A stretch of DNA of 64,000 nucleotides, from contig NZ_CP155729.1 in assembly GCF_039724765.1 (NCBI RefSeq), forward strand, positions 2,055,501 to 2,119,500. Reading direction: 5' to 3'. The notes below the pieces were generated by a model. The model had not been told where the DNA came from. It did not search any database and saw nothing but the letters and a program-made list of their open reading frames with translations. Shown here one piece after another: positions 1-10,103 of this stretch (position 1 is its first letter; each line of letters starts with the position of its first letter). Both the position numbers and the translations under genes were made by a program. The DNA is from Sagittula stellata E-37. GTDB taxonomy: Bacteria > Pseudomonadota > Alphaproteobacteria > Rhodobacterales > Rhodobacteraceae.

Positions 1-1350
1 GCTGTAGGAGAGGCGGTGGATCGGCACGCCCTGCGCCTGCCAGTGGTCCAGCGTCTCGCGATAGAGCGCCATGGCCCCGGCGATGTCGTCGAAGTCATAG
101 GCGAAGCCGTTGCCGGTCTTCACGAAACACTGCCGGAACAGCGACCAGCCAAGCGCCATCGGGTCGCGGTCGAGCGCGACGATCCGCGCCTCGGGGATCA
201 GCGCGTGCACCAGCCCGAGAAGCGGGAAATTGAGCGGCATCTTGTCGACCACATACCCCTGTTCCCGGCCCCCTCCGGCGAGTGTGCGGCGGTAACCGTC
301 GCGCAGCTTTGCCAGCGTGTCCGGGTCCGGGGTGCCGGCCATCATCGCGGGCAACAGTTTGGCGCGCAGGTAGGTGCATTCCCCCGCCGTGCCGACCTGT
401 GGGTGGGCGGAGAGGATCGTTTCCGTCAGCGTGGTGCCGGAGCGGGGAAGGCCGATGACGAGGATCGGCATCGGCGCGCTGGGCGCGGGCTGCGGCAGGT
501 CGGGCAGGTCCTTCAGCCGCGCGACCTCTGCCGCGTAGGGCGCCAGCGACAGGCCGTGCGCCTTCTTCTTCCGGGCATTGCCGAGACTATAGTGGCGAAA
601 GGCCTCGCGCGGGCGGCGGAGGTCGTCGAAGACCTTGCCGAGCGCGAACTCCAGTTCGTACAGGTCGGCCTCGGACAGCTTGCCGGAGGCGGCGAGCTTT
701 TTCATCTTCGCGAGGTGCGGGTCGCTGCGCGAGGTGTAGCGGCTGGTTTCCGCCAGCGCGCGGTGCGCGGCGCCGTTGGTTGGCTGGAGCCGGGTGAGCG
801 TGGCGAACCGTGTCCGCGCCGTCTCGCGCGCGCCGTTCACATGGGCGGCCACGGCGGCCAGCCGCACGGCGTGCGGATCGTCGGGCAGGGCGTCGGCGGC
901 GGCCTCGGCGGGCGCGCGCAGGGCTGCCATCTCGCCCAGGTCCATGAGCGTGCGGGCGAGGTCGCGGTAAAGCGTCGGTTTGTCGGGGGTGCGGCAGAGT
1001 GCTTCGGCCACGGCATCGCGGGCCTCCGCCGGGCGGCGCAGGGCGGTGAAGGCGTGGTAAAGCGCCTCATGCGGGGTTGCGGCGTCCGGGTAGCGGGCGG
1101 CGAGCGCGCGGGCCATGGTCAGCGCGGCCTCTGCCTGGCCGCCGTTCAGCAGGGCGGCGAGTCTCTGTGCCTCGGCCGGGGTGGGACGGGCGGCGCCCAG
1201 ACCGGGCAGCGCCTGCGGTCGCAGACGGTTGCGCAGGCGGTAGGCCTGCGGCGCATGAAGAAGGCTGTCCGGCAGCGCGTCCAGCAGGGCGCGTGCGCCG
1301 TCGCGGTCGCCGGCGTCCAGCAGCCGCTCTGCCTCGTCTAGGTCTGACAC
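1..1350 (-). CDS. TPR-containing sulfotransferase family protein (3' end outside window)
   Basis: The first 450 codons are present; the stop lies left of base 1. The N-terminal half is Ala/Leu/Arg-rich helical sequence in the style of TPR repeats. Around residue 290 it meets a sulfotransferase fold with the PAPS-binding P-loop IGLPRSGTTLTETIL, and further on the 3'-phosphate-binding-type stretch VALDRDPMALGWSLFR. This two-part architecture is common in roseobacters. It probably transfers sulfate from PAPS to an unknown acceptor. The GTG start at 1350 is chosen because an AGGAAGGA ribosome site lies about 8 nt upstream. The acceptor cannot be read from the sequence. Confidence 0.85.
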   Translation of the reverse strand, partial: MSDLDEAERLLDAGDRDGARALLDALPDSLLHAPQAYRLRNRLRPQALPGLGAARPTPAEAQRLAALLNGGQAEAALTMARALAARYPDAATPHEALYHAFTALRRPAEARDAVAEALCRTPDKPTLYRDLARTLMDLGEMAALRAPAEAAADALPDDPHAVRLAAVAAHVNGARETARTRFATLTRLQPTNGAAHRALAETSRYTSRSDPHLAKMKKLAASGKLSEADLYELEFALGKVFDDLRRPREAFRHYSLGNARKKKAHGLSLAPYAAEVARLKDLPDLPQPAPSAPMPILVIGLPRSGTTLTETILSAHPQVGTAGECTYLRAKLLPAMMAGTPDPDTLAKLRDGYRRTLAGGGREQGYVVDKMPLNFPLLGLVHALIPEARIVALDRDPMALGWSLFRQCFVKTGNGFAYDFDDIAGAMALYRETLDHWQAQGVPIHRLSYS

Positions 1351-1464
1351 CGCCGTTTCCTTCCTGTCCGGGCTTTGCGTTCACGGCGGGCAGTTTCCCT
1401 GCTTGGCGGGCGAAGGACAAGGGTGGGGTTGTCGGGGTCACGTGATAGGCGTGGGGAGCGTCCG

Positions 1465-1608
1465 GGTTTGTCGCGCCCGGCGCAACGACGGGCGCGAGGG
1501 TCGGCGCAACAGCTGGCGCGCGCGCTGGCGCTGCGTTTGGCGCGCCAGTTGGCGCCGGGATTGGCGCGCCGGTCGGCGCAGGGTTTGGCGCGCCGGTCGG
1601 CGCGACGC
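1465..1608. repeat. 24-bp GC-rich tandem repeat array, about six units
   Basis: Units begin at 1489, 1513, 1537, 1561 and 1585, each exactly 24 bp, with a more decayed unit before 1489. The consensus core is TTGGCGCGCCGGTCGGCGC. The last two units agree at the first 19 bases. The array fills most of the gap between the sulfotransferase start and the receiver-protein stop. It keeps an open frame on both strands because 24 is a multiple of three, but it shows no start, ribosome site or family match, so it is read as non-coding. Confidence 0.85.
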
Positions 1609-1615
1609 AGCGGGA

Positions 1616-2038
1616 TCAGGCGGCGGGTGGCTGGACCTGAGCGCCGCAGAGCTCCGCGAGGCGAGTGTCCACCTGGCGCAACGCGTCGAGCGTCAGCGGC
1701 TTGGTCATGAAGCCGTGCACCACATCGAATGAATGGGCGCGGGCCTTGTCCTCCTCCCGCGCGGAGGTGGAGAGCATGATGACCGCGCATTTCACGAAAT
1801 GCGTGCCGAACCGGGTGGTGGCGGCATGGAGGAACTCGAACCCGTTCATGCCGGGCATGTTGATGTCGAGCAGGATGGCGTCGATCTCCGGACGGTCGGG
1901 GTTGGCGAAGAAATCCAGCGCCGTTTCGCCGCCGAGGTGCTGGTGCAGGGTGCCCACCAGCCCCGAGCGTTCGATCAGGCGTTTGTAGAGCTTCTGGTCG
2001 ATGGGTTCGTCGTCGATGGTCATCAGGTGGTCGATCAT
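1616..2038 (-). CDS. single-domain response regulator (receiver only)
   Basis: This 140-residue protein is a stand-alone CheY-like receiver. The acidic pocket is D9-D10, the phosphoacceptor is D58 in LLDINMPGMNG, the switch Ser/Thr is S90/T91, and the conserved lysine is K113 in TKPL. There is no output domain, so it presumably acts by protein contact or as a phosphorelay shuttle. Its ATG lies one base after the stop of the histidine kinase upstream, which indicates translational coupling and a cognate pair. Confidence 0.92.
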   Translation of the reverse strand: MIDHLMTIDDEPIDQKLYKRLIERSGLVGTLHQHLGGETALDFFANPDRPEIDAILLDINMPGMNGFEFLHAATTRFGTHFVKCAVIMLSTSAREEDKARAHSFDVVHGFMTKPLTLDALRQVDTRLAELCGAQVQPPAA

Positions 2039-2039
2039 G

Positions 2040-3422
2040 TCAGGCTGCCTTCATCGTGATGGTGAATGTGCTGCCTTCGCCGGGGATGGAGGTCAGCGTG
2101 ATGTCGCCGCCGTGGGTCTGCGCGATCCTCTGGCAGATCGGCAGCCCGAGGCCGGAGCCGTCGAATTCGGTCCGGTTGTGCAGGCGGGCAAACAGCGCGA
2201 AGATCCGGTCCTGCTGATCCTCCGCGATGCCGATGCCGTTGTCGCCGACGGTGATGACCACCGTGCCCTCCGCCGCTTCTGCCGGGGCGATTGAGACCAC
2301 AGGCGCGACGCCGGGGCGGCGGAATTTCAGCGCGTTCGACACGAGGTTCTGGAAGAGCTGGCGCATCTGCGGAGGGTGGGCCGGGAGGTGCGGCAGGGGG
2401 CTGCGCCGGATCTCGGCCCCGGCGCTGGCGATGTCGGCGCGCAGATCGGTCAGCACGGTGTCGAGAACGGTGTCGAGGTCCACGTCCTCCCGCGTGAATT
2501 CGGTGTCGAGCGAGCGGGTATAGGTCAGCATGTCCTCCACCAGCCTGTTCATGCGGGTCAGCACGCCGCCGAGGTCGCTCATCAGTTCCGCCGCGTCCCC
2601 CGGCAGATCGGCGTTCGCCTCTTCGAGGTCCTGCCGGACGGCGGCCAGCAGCATCAGCGCGGTGTTTGTCGGCGCCTTCAGATCGTGTGAGATGGCATAG
2701 GTCATCTCCGCCTGTTCGCGGTTGATCTGCTGCAGTTGCCGGTAGGACATGGCGAGGTCGCGGCGATGGCGCACCTCGGTGTCGAGCGCGGTCTTCTGCG
2801 CCTTCAGCTGCTGGTGGGATTCGCGGGCGCGGGCGTTGTTGCGCAGTTCCAGCACGTACAGCATCGCCAGCATGAGGCTGGCGAACAGCGACGCCAGCAT
2901 GGCGCGGCGCGCGGGTTGGTACGCCGTCCGGAAGGCGGAGGTGATGGCAAGCGTCGCGTCGTCCAGGCTTTGCCGCGCTTCTCGGTCCGGTACGCGCACC
3001 ATGGCATCGATGTCGCGGATTCTGTCCGTCGCGCTGCGCTGTCCGGCCAGCAGAAAGTCGAGGTTCTGCCGGTAGGCTTCAAGCGCCTGCAGGAACGGCG
3101 ACAGGTTGGCGTCGACGTCGACGTTGCGCTGGGCGGCAAGCCTTTGCAGGGTCGCCACGGCCGCCATCGCCCTTTCGTAGTCCGCCAGGGCATCGGCGAT
3201 GTAATGCGGTTCTTCGGGCCGCAGCACCGCGTTCTTGAAGTCGTGGATGAAACCCGTGTAGCCGGTCGCCCGCTCCAGTTCGAGAGAGGTTTCGATGTGG
3301 AGGCGCCAGTCTGCGCGCAACTGATCGGTGGCAATCCAGAACCAGACGAAAGCGGCGCCGGAAATGGCGGCCCCGCCGAGTGTCACGGCACTGATTATGG
3401 AATGTTGTCTGCGGCGCGGCAT
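2040..3422 (-). CDS. membrane-bound sensor histidine kinase
   Basis: The 460-residue reading starts at the ATG just before the first membrane helix; longer upstream reading is possible but has no family character. Residues 8-31 form TM1, 32-173 a periplasmic sensor loop with no recognised fold, and about 174-193 TM2. The HisKA region has the H-box ISHDLKAP with H246. The ATPase has the N-box LFQNLVSNALKF, G1 box DNGIGI and G2 box GSGLGLP. The last residues abut the receiver gene. Signal unknown. It would autophosphorylate at the inner membrane and pass phosphate to the downstream receiver. Confidence 0.93.
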   Translation of the reverse strand: MPRRRQHSIISAVTLGGAAISGAAFVWFWIATDQLRADWRLHIETSLELERATGYTGFIHDFKNAVLRPEEPHYIADALADYERAMAAVATLQRLAAQRNVDVDANLSPFLQALEAYRQNLDFLLAGQRSATDRIRDIDAMVRVPDREARQSLDDATLAITSAFRTAYQPARRAMLASLFASLMLAMLYVLELRNNARARESHQQLKAQKTALDTEVRHRRDLAMSYRQLQQINREQAEMTYAISHDLKAPTNTALMLLAAVRQDLEEANADLPGDAAELMSDLGGVLTRMNRLVEDMLTYTRSLDTEFTREDVDLDTVLDTVLTDLRADIASAGAEIRRSPLPHLPAHPPQMRQLFQNLVSNALKFRRPGVAPVVSIAPAEAAEGTVVITVGDNGIGIAEDQQDRIFALFARLHNRTEFDGSGLGLPICQRIAQTHGGDITLTSIPGEGSTFTITMKAA

Positions 3423-3617
3423 GTCTTCGGATCGGGTCACGTTGCGTCTTGTCGGGTTCGGCGAGCGCAGGGTCAGGCGGGCGTATACGGTGCGCTGCGT
3501 CGCCGTCCGAGTGCGGACAGTTGAGACACAGACGATGCGTCCCAAGGCGTTAAGAAACCGTTGCTCCGGACGCGGAACTTAGGGAAGCCTTGACGCAGTG
3601 GTTTCGGCGGCGTTAAA

Positions 3618-3631
3618 TGAACAAGCGTTCA
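3618..3631. promoter_or_regulatory. candidate operator TGAACnnnnGTTCA upstream of ivd
   Basis: A perfect 5-bp inverted repeat with a 4-bp spacer lies 20 bp before the ivd start and just upstream of its AGGAGAG ribosome site. The size and symmetry fit a dimeric TetR-type repressor site. Its position would let it control the whole leucine cluster. No regulator gene is encoded in the cluster, so the binding protein is unknown. Confidence 0.5.
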
Positions 3632-3650
3632 ATAAGGGGGAGGAGAGACG

Positions 3651-4811
3651 ATGTTTCTTGCGAGCATGCGGTTCGATCTGGGCGAGGATGTGCATGCGCT
3701 GCGCGAGATGGTGCATCGCTGGGCCCAGGAGCGGGTAAAGCCCATGGCGGCGGCGATCGACCGCGACAACGTCTTTCCGCCGGAACTCTGGCCCGAGATG
3801 GGAGAGCTGGGCCTGCTGGGCGTCACGGTCGAGGAGGCGTACGGTGGCGCGGGCATGGGATACCTCGCCCATACGGTCGTCGTGGAAGAGATCGCGCGGG
3901 CCTCTGCCTCGGTCTCGCTGTCCTATGGGGCGCATGCCAACCTCTGCGTGAACCAGATCCGGCTGAACGGCTCGGAAGAGCAGAAGCGGACGTATCTGCC
4001 GGGGCTGATATCGGGCGCGCATGTGGGCGCCCTGGCGATGTCGGAACCTTCTGCCGGTTCGGACGTGGTGTCGATGAAGCTGCGCGCGGAGAAACGCAAC
4101 GACCGTTACGTGCTGAACGGCAACAAGTACTGGATCACCAACGGCCCGGACGCGGACACGCTGGTGGTCTATGCCAAGACCGACCCGGACGCCGGGCCGA
4201 AGGGCATCACCGCCTTCCTGGTCGAGAAGTCGATGAAGGGCTTTTCCACGAGCCCGCATTTCGACAAGCTGGGGATGCGCGGATCGAACACGGCCGAGCT
4301 GATCTTCGAGGATGTGGAAGTGCCCTTCGAGAACGTGCTGGGCCAGGAGGGAAAGGGCGTGCGCGTGCTGATGTCCGGCCTCGACTACGAGCGCGTCGTG
4401 CTGGCGGGCATCGGCCTTGGGATCATGGCCGCCTGCATGGACGAGATCATGCCCTACCTGCGCGACCGGCACCAGTTCGGCAAGCCCATCGGGTCGTTCC
4501 AGCTGATGCAGGGCAAGATCGCCGACATGTACACCGCGATGAACTCGGCCCGTGCCTATGTCTACGAGGTAGCCAAGGCCTGCGACCGGGGCGAGGTCAC
4601 GCGTGCGGACGCGGCGGCCTGCTGTCTCTATGCCTCGGAGGAGGCGATGAAGCAGGCGCATCAGGCGGTGCAGGCGATGGGCGGCGCCGGGTTCCTGAAC
4701 GACGCGGCGGTGGCGCGCATCTTCCGCGATGCCAAGCTGATGGAGATCGGTGCGGGCACGAGCGAGATCCGGCGGATGCTGGTCGGACGTGAACTGATGG
4801 GGTCCATGTGA
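3651..4811 (+). CDS. ivd: isovaleryl-CoA dehydrogenase
   Basis: A 386-residue acyl-CoA dehydrogenase that oxidises isovaleryl-CoA to 3-methylcrotonyl-CoA in leucine breakdown, passing electrons to ETF. FAD-binding signatures [13 protein letters not shown] and [10 protein letters not shown] are present. The catalytic base is placed as in isovaleryl-CoA dehydrogenases: E247 in [10 protein letters not shown], not near the C-terminus as in the short- and medium-chain enzymes. The C-terminal [11 protein letters not shown] segment is typical of the family. A strong AGGAGAG ribosome site precedes the ATG by about 4 nt. It heads the leucine cluster whose mccB, mccA, hydratase and lyase follow on the same strand. 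Confidence 0.96.
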   Translation: MFLASMRFDLGEDVHALREMVHRWAQERVKPMAAAIDRDNVFPPELWPEMGELGLLGVTVEEAYGGAGMGYLAHTVVVEEIARASASVSLSYGAHANLCVNQIRLNGSEEQKRTYLPGLISGAHVGALAMSEPSAGSDVVSMKLRAEKRNDRYVLNGNKYWITNGPDADTLVVYAKTDPDAGPKGITAFLVEKSMKGFSTSPHFDKLGMRGSNTAELIFEDVEVPFENVLGQEGKGVRVLMSGLDYERVVLAGIGLGIMAACMDEIMPYLRDRHQFGKPIGSFQLMQGKIADMYTAMNSARAYVYEVAKACDRGEVTRADAAACCLYASEEAMKQAHQAVQAMGGAGFLNDAAVARIFRDAKLMEIGAGTSEIRRMLVGRELMGSM

Positions 4812-4914
4812 CCGTTGCCGGGGAAACACCGGGCGCGGGCCGGTTCCCGCGCCTTGTCGCGGCGGCTGTCCCGCAGAAGTCGGCTAGTTGGCCGCATCGG
4901 GCGAACCCCGCGCC

Positions 4915-5217
4915 GTGACGCCGCGTTGGGTCATGTGGCTGCCGCTTGGCGTGCTGGTGACCTGCGGGGCGTTGTTGGCCTTCCGCTACGGCTGGATAGA
5001 TGCCAACCTGACGGAGACCACGGCGATCGAGGCCTACGGGCGGCGCTACATGCGCGAGGCGGGCGCGCCGGCGGCGGATTGCACCGGCGTGCCGGGGCAG
5101 GGCGTCTGGCTGGTGGTCCGCTGCGGGCCGGAGGGCGCGCGCTGGGAATACCGGGTGAACCGGTTCGGCGGGCTGGTGGAGATCACCCGGCCGGATGGAA
5201 TGGGAGAAGGAACATGA
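4915..5217 (+). CDS. small single-pass membrane protein, unknown function
   Basis: About 100 residues starting at GTG 4915, or 109 from TTG 4888; neither has a good ribosome site. An N-terminal membrane helix (WLPLGVLVTCGALLAF) is followed by a short periplasmic domain with two cysteines, in ADCTGVPG and VVRCGPEG. Its TGA overlaps the next ATG in an ATGA junction, so the two are likely co-translated. No family recognised. Confidence 0.6.
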   Translation: MTPRWVMWLPLGVLVTCGALLAFRYGWIDANLTETTAIEAYGRRYMREAGAPAADCTGVPGQGVWLVVRCGPEGARWEYRVNRFGGLVEITRPDGMGEGT

Positions 5218-5738
5218 TGCACAGGGTGATGGTCATGGCGCGTCTGGCAACGCCTGTCTGGGTGGTCTTCGGGATGGCCTTTGCCGTGCCTGTCGCGCTG
5301 CCTGTCACGGCGGCGGCGCAGGACATCGTTTTCTCGCCGCAGGACACGGCGGATTGCGTGGCGTCGGGCCAGCCGTTCGAAGGCTGCATCGGCGCCGCGG
5401 CAGAGACCTGCATGGAGCGCAACGGCTCGGCCACCGTGGTGATGAGCGCCTGCTACGACAAGGAAGCGCAGTGGTGGGATTCGCGCCTGAACGCGATCTA
5501 CTCAGACGTGATGGCGCAGGCCAGGGACATGGACACGGAGAACGGCGAACATGCGCCCAGCCAGGCGGATGCCCTGCGCCGGATGCAGCGGGCCTGGATC
5601 GATTACCGTGACGAGACCTGCAGCTACGAGGCCAGCCAGTGGGGCGGCGGCACGGGCGCGGGTCCGGCCTTCAACGCCTGCCTGATGCGGATGACGGCGG
5701 AGCAGAGCCACTACCTCGAAACCGCGACGCTCAACTGA
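5214..5738 (+). CDS. LprI/DUF1311-type periplasmic protein
   Basis: The 174-residue product has a signal peptide ending near VTAAAQD. The mature part carries the DUF1311 (lysozyme inhibitor LprI N-terminal) pattern: a cysteine before ALRRMQRAWIDYRDETC, regularly spaced cysteines (DCVASG, EGCIG, ETCMER, SACYDK, NACLMR) and an LNAIY motif. Members bind or inhibit lysozyme in some species, but the role here, inside a leucine cluster, is not evident. A GGGAGAAGG ribosome site precedes the start. It overlaps both neighbours by 4 bp and 1 bp, so it is embedded in the operon. Confidence 0.75.
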   Translation: MMHRVMVMARLATPVWVVFGMAFAVPVALPVTAAAQDIVFSPQDTADCVASGQPFEGCIGAAAETCMERNGSATVVMSACYDKEAQWWDSRLNAIYSDVMAQARDMDTENGEHAPSQADALRRMQRAWIDYRDETCSYEASQWGGGTGAGPAFNACLMRMTAEQSHYLETATLN

Positions 5739-7294
5739 TGCTGCCGCCGGCCCGGACATATGCGGCGCTCAGGGCGGCTTTCCGGTGGGAGATCCCCGAC
5801 CGGCTGAACATGGCCGAGCAGGTCTGCGACGGATGGGCCAACCGCGAACCGGAGCGGCTGGCGATCCTCGACCTTTCGGAGGACCGGCCCGAGCGGGTGT
5901 CCTATGCCCGGCTGCACGCGTTGTCCCTGCGGGTGGAGGATGTGCTGCGACGCAAGGGCGTGGCCGAAGGCGACCGGGTGGGCGTGCTGCTGAGCCAGTC
6001 GGCGCTGTGCGCAGCGGCGCATGTGGCGGCATGGCGGATGGGGGCGATCAGCGTGCCGCTCTTCAAGCTGTTCCGGGAAGATGCGCTGCGTGCGCGGCTG
6101 GAGGACAGCGGCGCGCAGGTGGTGGTGACGGACACGGAAGGATCGGGCATGCTCGCACCCTTCGGTGTGGCGCCGGTTACCCGCGCCGACCTGCCCGAAG
6201 AGGGCCGGGGCGCGGATGCGGCCCAAACCGGGCCGGAGACGCCGGCAGTGCTGATCTACACCTCCGGCACGACGGGCAAACCAAAGGGCGCGCTGCACGG
6301 CCATCGCGTGCTGACCGGCCATCTGCCGGGCGTCGAGATGAGCCACGACTTCCTGGGGCAGGCGGGTGACATGCTCTGGACCCCGGCGGACTGGGCGTGG
6401 ATCGGCGGGCTCTTCGACGTGCTGATGCCCGGACTGGCACTGGGCGTGTCGGTGGTGGCCGTGCGGGAGGCAAAATTTTCGCCGAAAATTTTGGCGCGCG
6501 TGGCGAAGGCCGGTGCCCGGAACGTCTTCCTGCCGCCCACTGCCTTGCGGATGATGAAGGCGGAGGGCGCCTCGGTCCGGGGGTTGCGGTCGGTGGCTTC
6601 GGGCGGCGAGCCGCTTGGCGCCGAGATGCTGGCCTGGGGCCGCGCGGCGTTTGATGTCACGATCAACGAGTTCTACGGCCAGACCGAGTGCAACATGGTG
6701 GCGTCGAGTTGCAGCGCGCTGTTCGACGTGCGGCCCGGCCACATCGGCCGCGCGGCGCCGGGGTTCGATGTCGGCGTGATCGACGCGGACGGGCAGGAGA
6801 CGCACGGCGAGGGCGACATCGCGATCCGGCGCGGCGCAGGGTCCATGATGCTGGAATACTGGAACGATCCTGCCGCCACGGCCGCGAAGTTCCGGGGCGA
6901 CTGGCTGGTGACCGGGGACCGGGGCGCGATCGAGGACGGCTTCATCCGGTTCGTCGGTCGTGAGGACGATGTCATAACATCCGGCGGCTACAGGATCGGC
7001 CCGGCAGAGATCGAGGACTGCCTGATGACCCATCCGGGCGTGGCCACGGTGGGAGTCGTCGGCAAGCCCGACCCGCTGCGCACCGAGATCGTGAAGGCCT
7101 ACGTGGTGCCGAAGCCGGGGGCTTCGGTGACGCCGGAGGAGTTGCAGGACTGGGTAAAGGCACGGCTGGCCGCGCACAGCTATCCGCGCGAGGTGGCACT
7201 GGTCGAGGACCTGCCGATGACCGTGACCGGCAAGGTGATCCGCAAGGAGCTGAAGCGCCAGGCCACCGCAGAGACGGAAGGGGGCAGGGCGTGA
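5738..7294 (+). CDS. AMP-forming acyl-CoA synthetase
   Basis: A 518-residue ANL-superfamily ligase. It has the ATP/AMP signature IYTSGTTGKPKGALHGH, the core motif NEFYGQTECNMV, the hinge region VTGDRGAIEDGFIRF and the C-terminal catalytic lysine in MTVTGKVIRKEL. The start ATG overlaps the previous TGA. It would activate a carboxylic acid to its CoA thioester. Within this cluster the substrate may be a short branched acid or acetoacetate, but the length is nearer to medium-chain and acetyl-type enzymes than to classical acetoacetyl-CoA synthetase (about 650 residues). An AT-rich perfect hairpin lies inside the gene at 6471-6493. Confidence 0.85.
   Translation: MLPPARTYAALRAAFRWEIPDRLNMAEQVCDGWANREPERLAILDLSEDRPERVSYARLHALSLRVEDVLRRKGVAEGDRVGVLLSQSALCAAAHVAAWRMGAISVPLFKLFREDALRARLEDSGAQVVVTDTEGSGMLAPFGVAPVTRADLPEEGRGADAAQTGPETPAVLIYTSGTTGKPKGALHGHRVLTGHLPGVEMSHDFLGQAGDMLWTPADWAWIGGLFDVLMPGLALGVSVVAVREAKFSPKILARVAKAGARNVFLPPTALRMMKAEGASVRGLRSVASGGEPLGAEMLAWGRAAFDVTINEFYGQTECNMVASSCSALFDVRPGHIGRAAPGFDVGVIDADGQETHGEGDIAIRRGAGSMMLEYWNDPAATAAKFRGDWLVTGDRGAIEDGFIRFVGREDDVITSGGYRIGPAEIEDCLMTHPGVATVGVVGKPDPLRTEIVKAYVVPKPGASVTPEELQDWVKARLAAHSYPREVALVEDLPMTVTGKVIRKELKRQATAETEGGRA
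6471..6493. repeat. AT-rich perfect hairpin inside the acyl-CoA synthetase gene
   Basis: CAAAATTTTC, a 3-base loop, then GAAAATTTTG: 10-bp perfect arms in a strongly GC-rich gene. It shares the TTTTC-n3-GAAAA core of the paired hairpins in mccB. It is translated in frame as part of AKFSPKILARV, which still fits the family. Confidence 0.75.
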
Positions 7295-7374
7295 CGGTCT
7301 CGCACTCTGATCCCGTGTCACGTGTGGAGCGGTCCCGCCACGCCGCGCGGACCGCACCGCGAGGGCCTGTAGCG

Positions 7375-7986
7375 ATGCGCCTTGTGCTGGGTCTTTGTCT
7401 GATGGCCTGCCCGGCTTTGGCACAGACGGGGGAAGAGGCGCCGCAGTACGCGCCTTTACCGAGCTTCGGGGCGTGCATGGACGAGGAGGCGGCGCGCTAC
7501 GAACGCGCCCTGAAACGGCTGAACGAGATGCCCGACGCGCAGGAGTTCGAGATCGGAGACACCCGTGGAACCGGCTATTGCGGATCGGTGGGCTTTGTCC
7601 ATTGCGATCGGAAGCCGACGCTGGAAGAGGTGCAGGCGTGCCAGCTTAAACTGGCGGCGGAGGAAGAAGCGCTGGCGGAGAAGATCCGCGCCGCGCTGCC
7701 CCCGCCCGAGGAGGTCGAGGGCAAGGGCGGCGACTTCGAACAGGCGCTGTATCCGCGCGCCTACGCTCTGGCGCAAGGGATCTCGGCCGGACCCGACTGC
7801 GACGGCGACATTCCCCAGCGTGGCACGTGGTGTACGGCATGGGAAGCGAACAACCGGCTGCGGGACGCGATCCTTGCCTGGCAACTTGCGCGGTTCCTGG
7901 GGGTGGCAGAGACAGCGGTGGCGGCCGGATGGGCCGAAGCGCCGCCGCCCCGCCGCCCGCGTGCGCGGGAGGCGGAGGATGACTGA
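7375..7986 (+). CDS. exported protein of unknown function
   Basis: A 203-residue product starting at the ATG with a clear signal peptide (MRLVLGLCLMACPALAQ) and GAGGG upstream; an in-frame GTG at 7291 would add 28 residues without export character. The mature part has six cysteines and an acidic, helical middle (EEEALAEKIRAALPPPEE). It ends in an Arg/Pro-rich tail. The next gene begins 8 bp before its stop. No family recognised. Its position between the ligase and mccB is the only functional hint. Confidence 0.7.
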   Translation: MRLVLGLCLMACPALAQTGEEAPQYAPLPSFGACMDEEAARYERALKRLNEMPDAQEFEIGDTRGTGYCGSVGFVHCDRKPTLEEVQACQLKLAAEEEALAEKIRAALPPPEEVEGKGGDFEQALYPRAYALAQGISAGPDCDGDIPQRGTWCTAWEANNRLRDAILAWQLARFLGVAETAVAAGWAEAPPPRRPRAREAEDD

Positions 7987-8379
7987 CCTGACGTCGCGGC
8001 TGGCGGACCGGCGCTGTCCGGACTGCAACACCTTGCAGCCGCTCTTTGTGTCGCAACCGGGCAGCCGGCGGGTCTGGCAGCGCGACGGGGCGGAGGTCAT
8101 CCCCTGTCCGGGCTGTGCCGTGCCGCTGCGGCTGGAGGAAAACGCCCGCGATCCGAAGGGCATCGTCGCGAGCGTGCTGTTGGTGGCGATCCTCGGCGGC
8201 GGTTTGCTGGCGGCGCTCAGGGCCGCGACGGGCTGGGGATTGGGGGCGTGGCAGCTCGGCGGACTGCTCCTGGTGATCGTGGCGCTGGGGATCGGGGTAT
8301 CGACGGTCTGGAACGGGTTCGAGGCGCGGCGGCGGCCAGTGGTCGTGGCTGGGCGCGCCCTTGGGGAGGAAGACGCATC

Positions 8380-8383
<4 letters not shown>
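7979..8383 (+). CDS. zinc-ribbon membrane protein, unknown function
   Basis: A 134-residue protein. The N-terminal domain has two CxxC knuckles (CPDC at 13-16, CPGC at about 43-46) that would bind one zinc. Two hydrophobic segments follow ([19 protein letters not shown] and [19 protein letters not shown]), so the ribbon probably sits on the cytoplasmic face of a two-helix hairpin. It overlaps the previous gene by 8 bp and mccB by 4 bp, indicating operon membership and coupled translation. Function unknown. Confidence 0.75.
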
Positions 8384-10008
<1,625 letters not shown>

Positions 10009-10103
10009 CGGAGGTGCGCGTGCACAGGCAGTGTCCTGCGGGCGTTGGCCACCGGCGGCGTGCCGATCTGCGGTATGCCGGCGGTCCGCGCTTCGGTCCC
10101 GCG

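Noticed and set aside
16..1341. Long open frame on the plus strand opposite the sulfotransferase
   Set aside because: Arg/Gly/Val-rich with no motif. The minus strand carries a clear sulfotransferase P-loop and a ribosome site.
1338..1790. Open frames on both strands through the 24-bp repeat
   Set aside because: The openness follows from the 24-bp period and GC content. The products are Arg/Ala/Asp repeats with no start signal.
5711..7423. 570-codon frame opposite the acyl-CoA ligase
   Set aside because: Antisense shadow in GC-rich DNA. The plus strand has complete ANL motifs.
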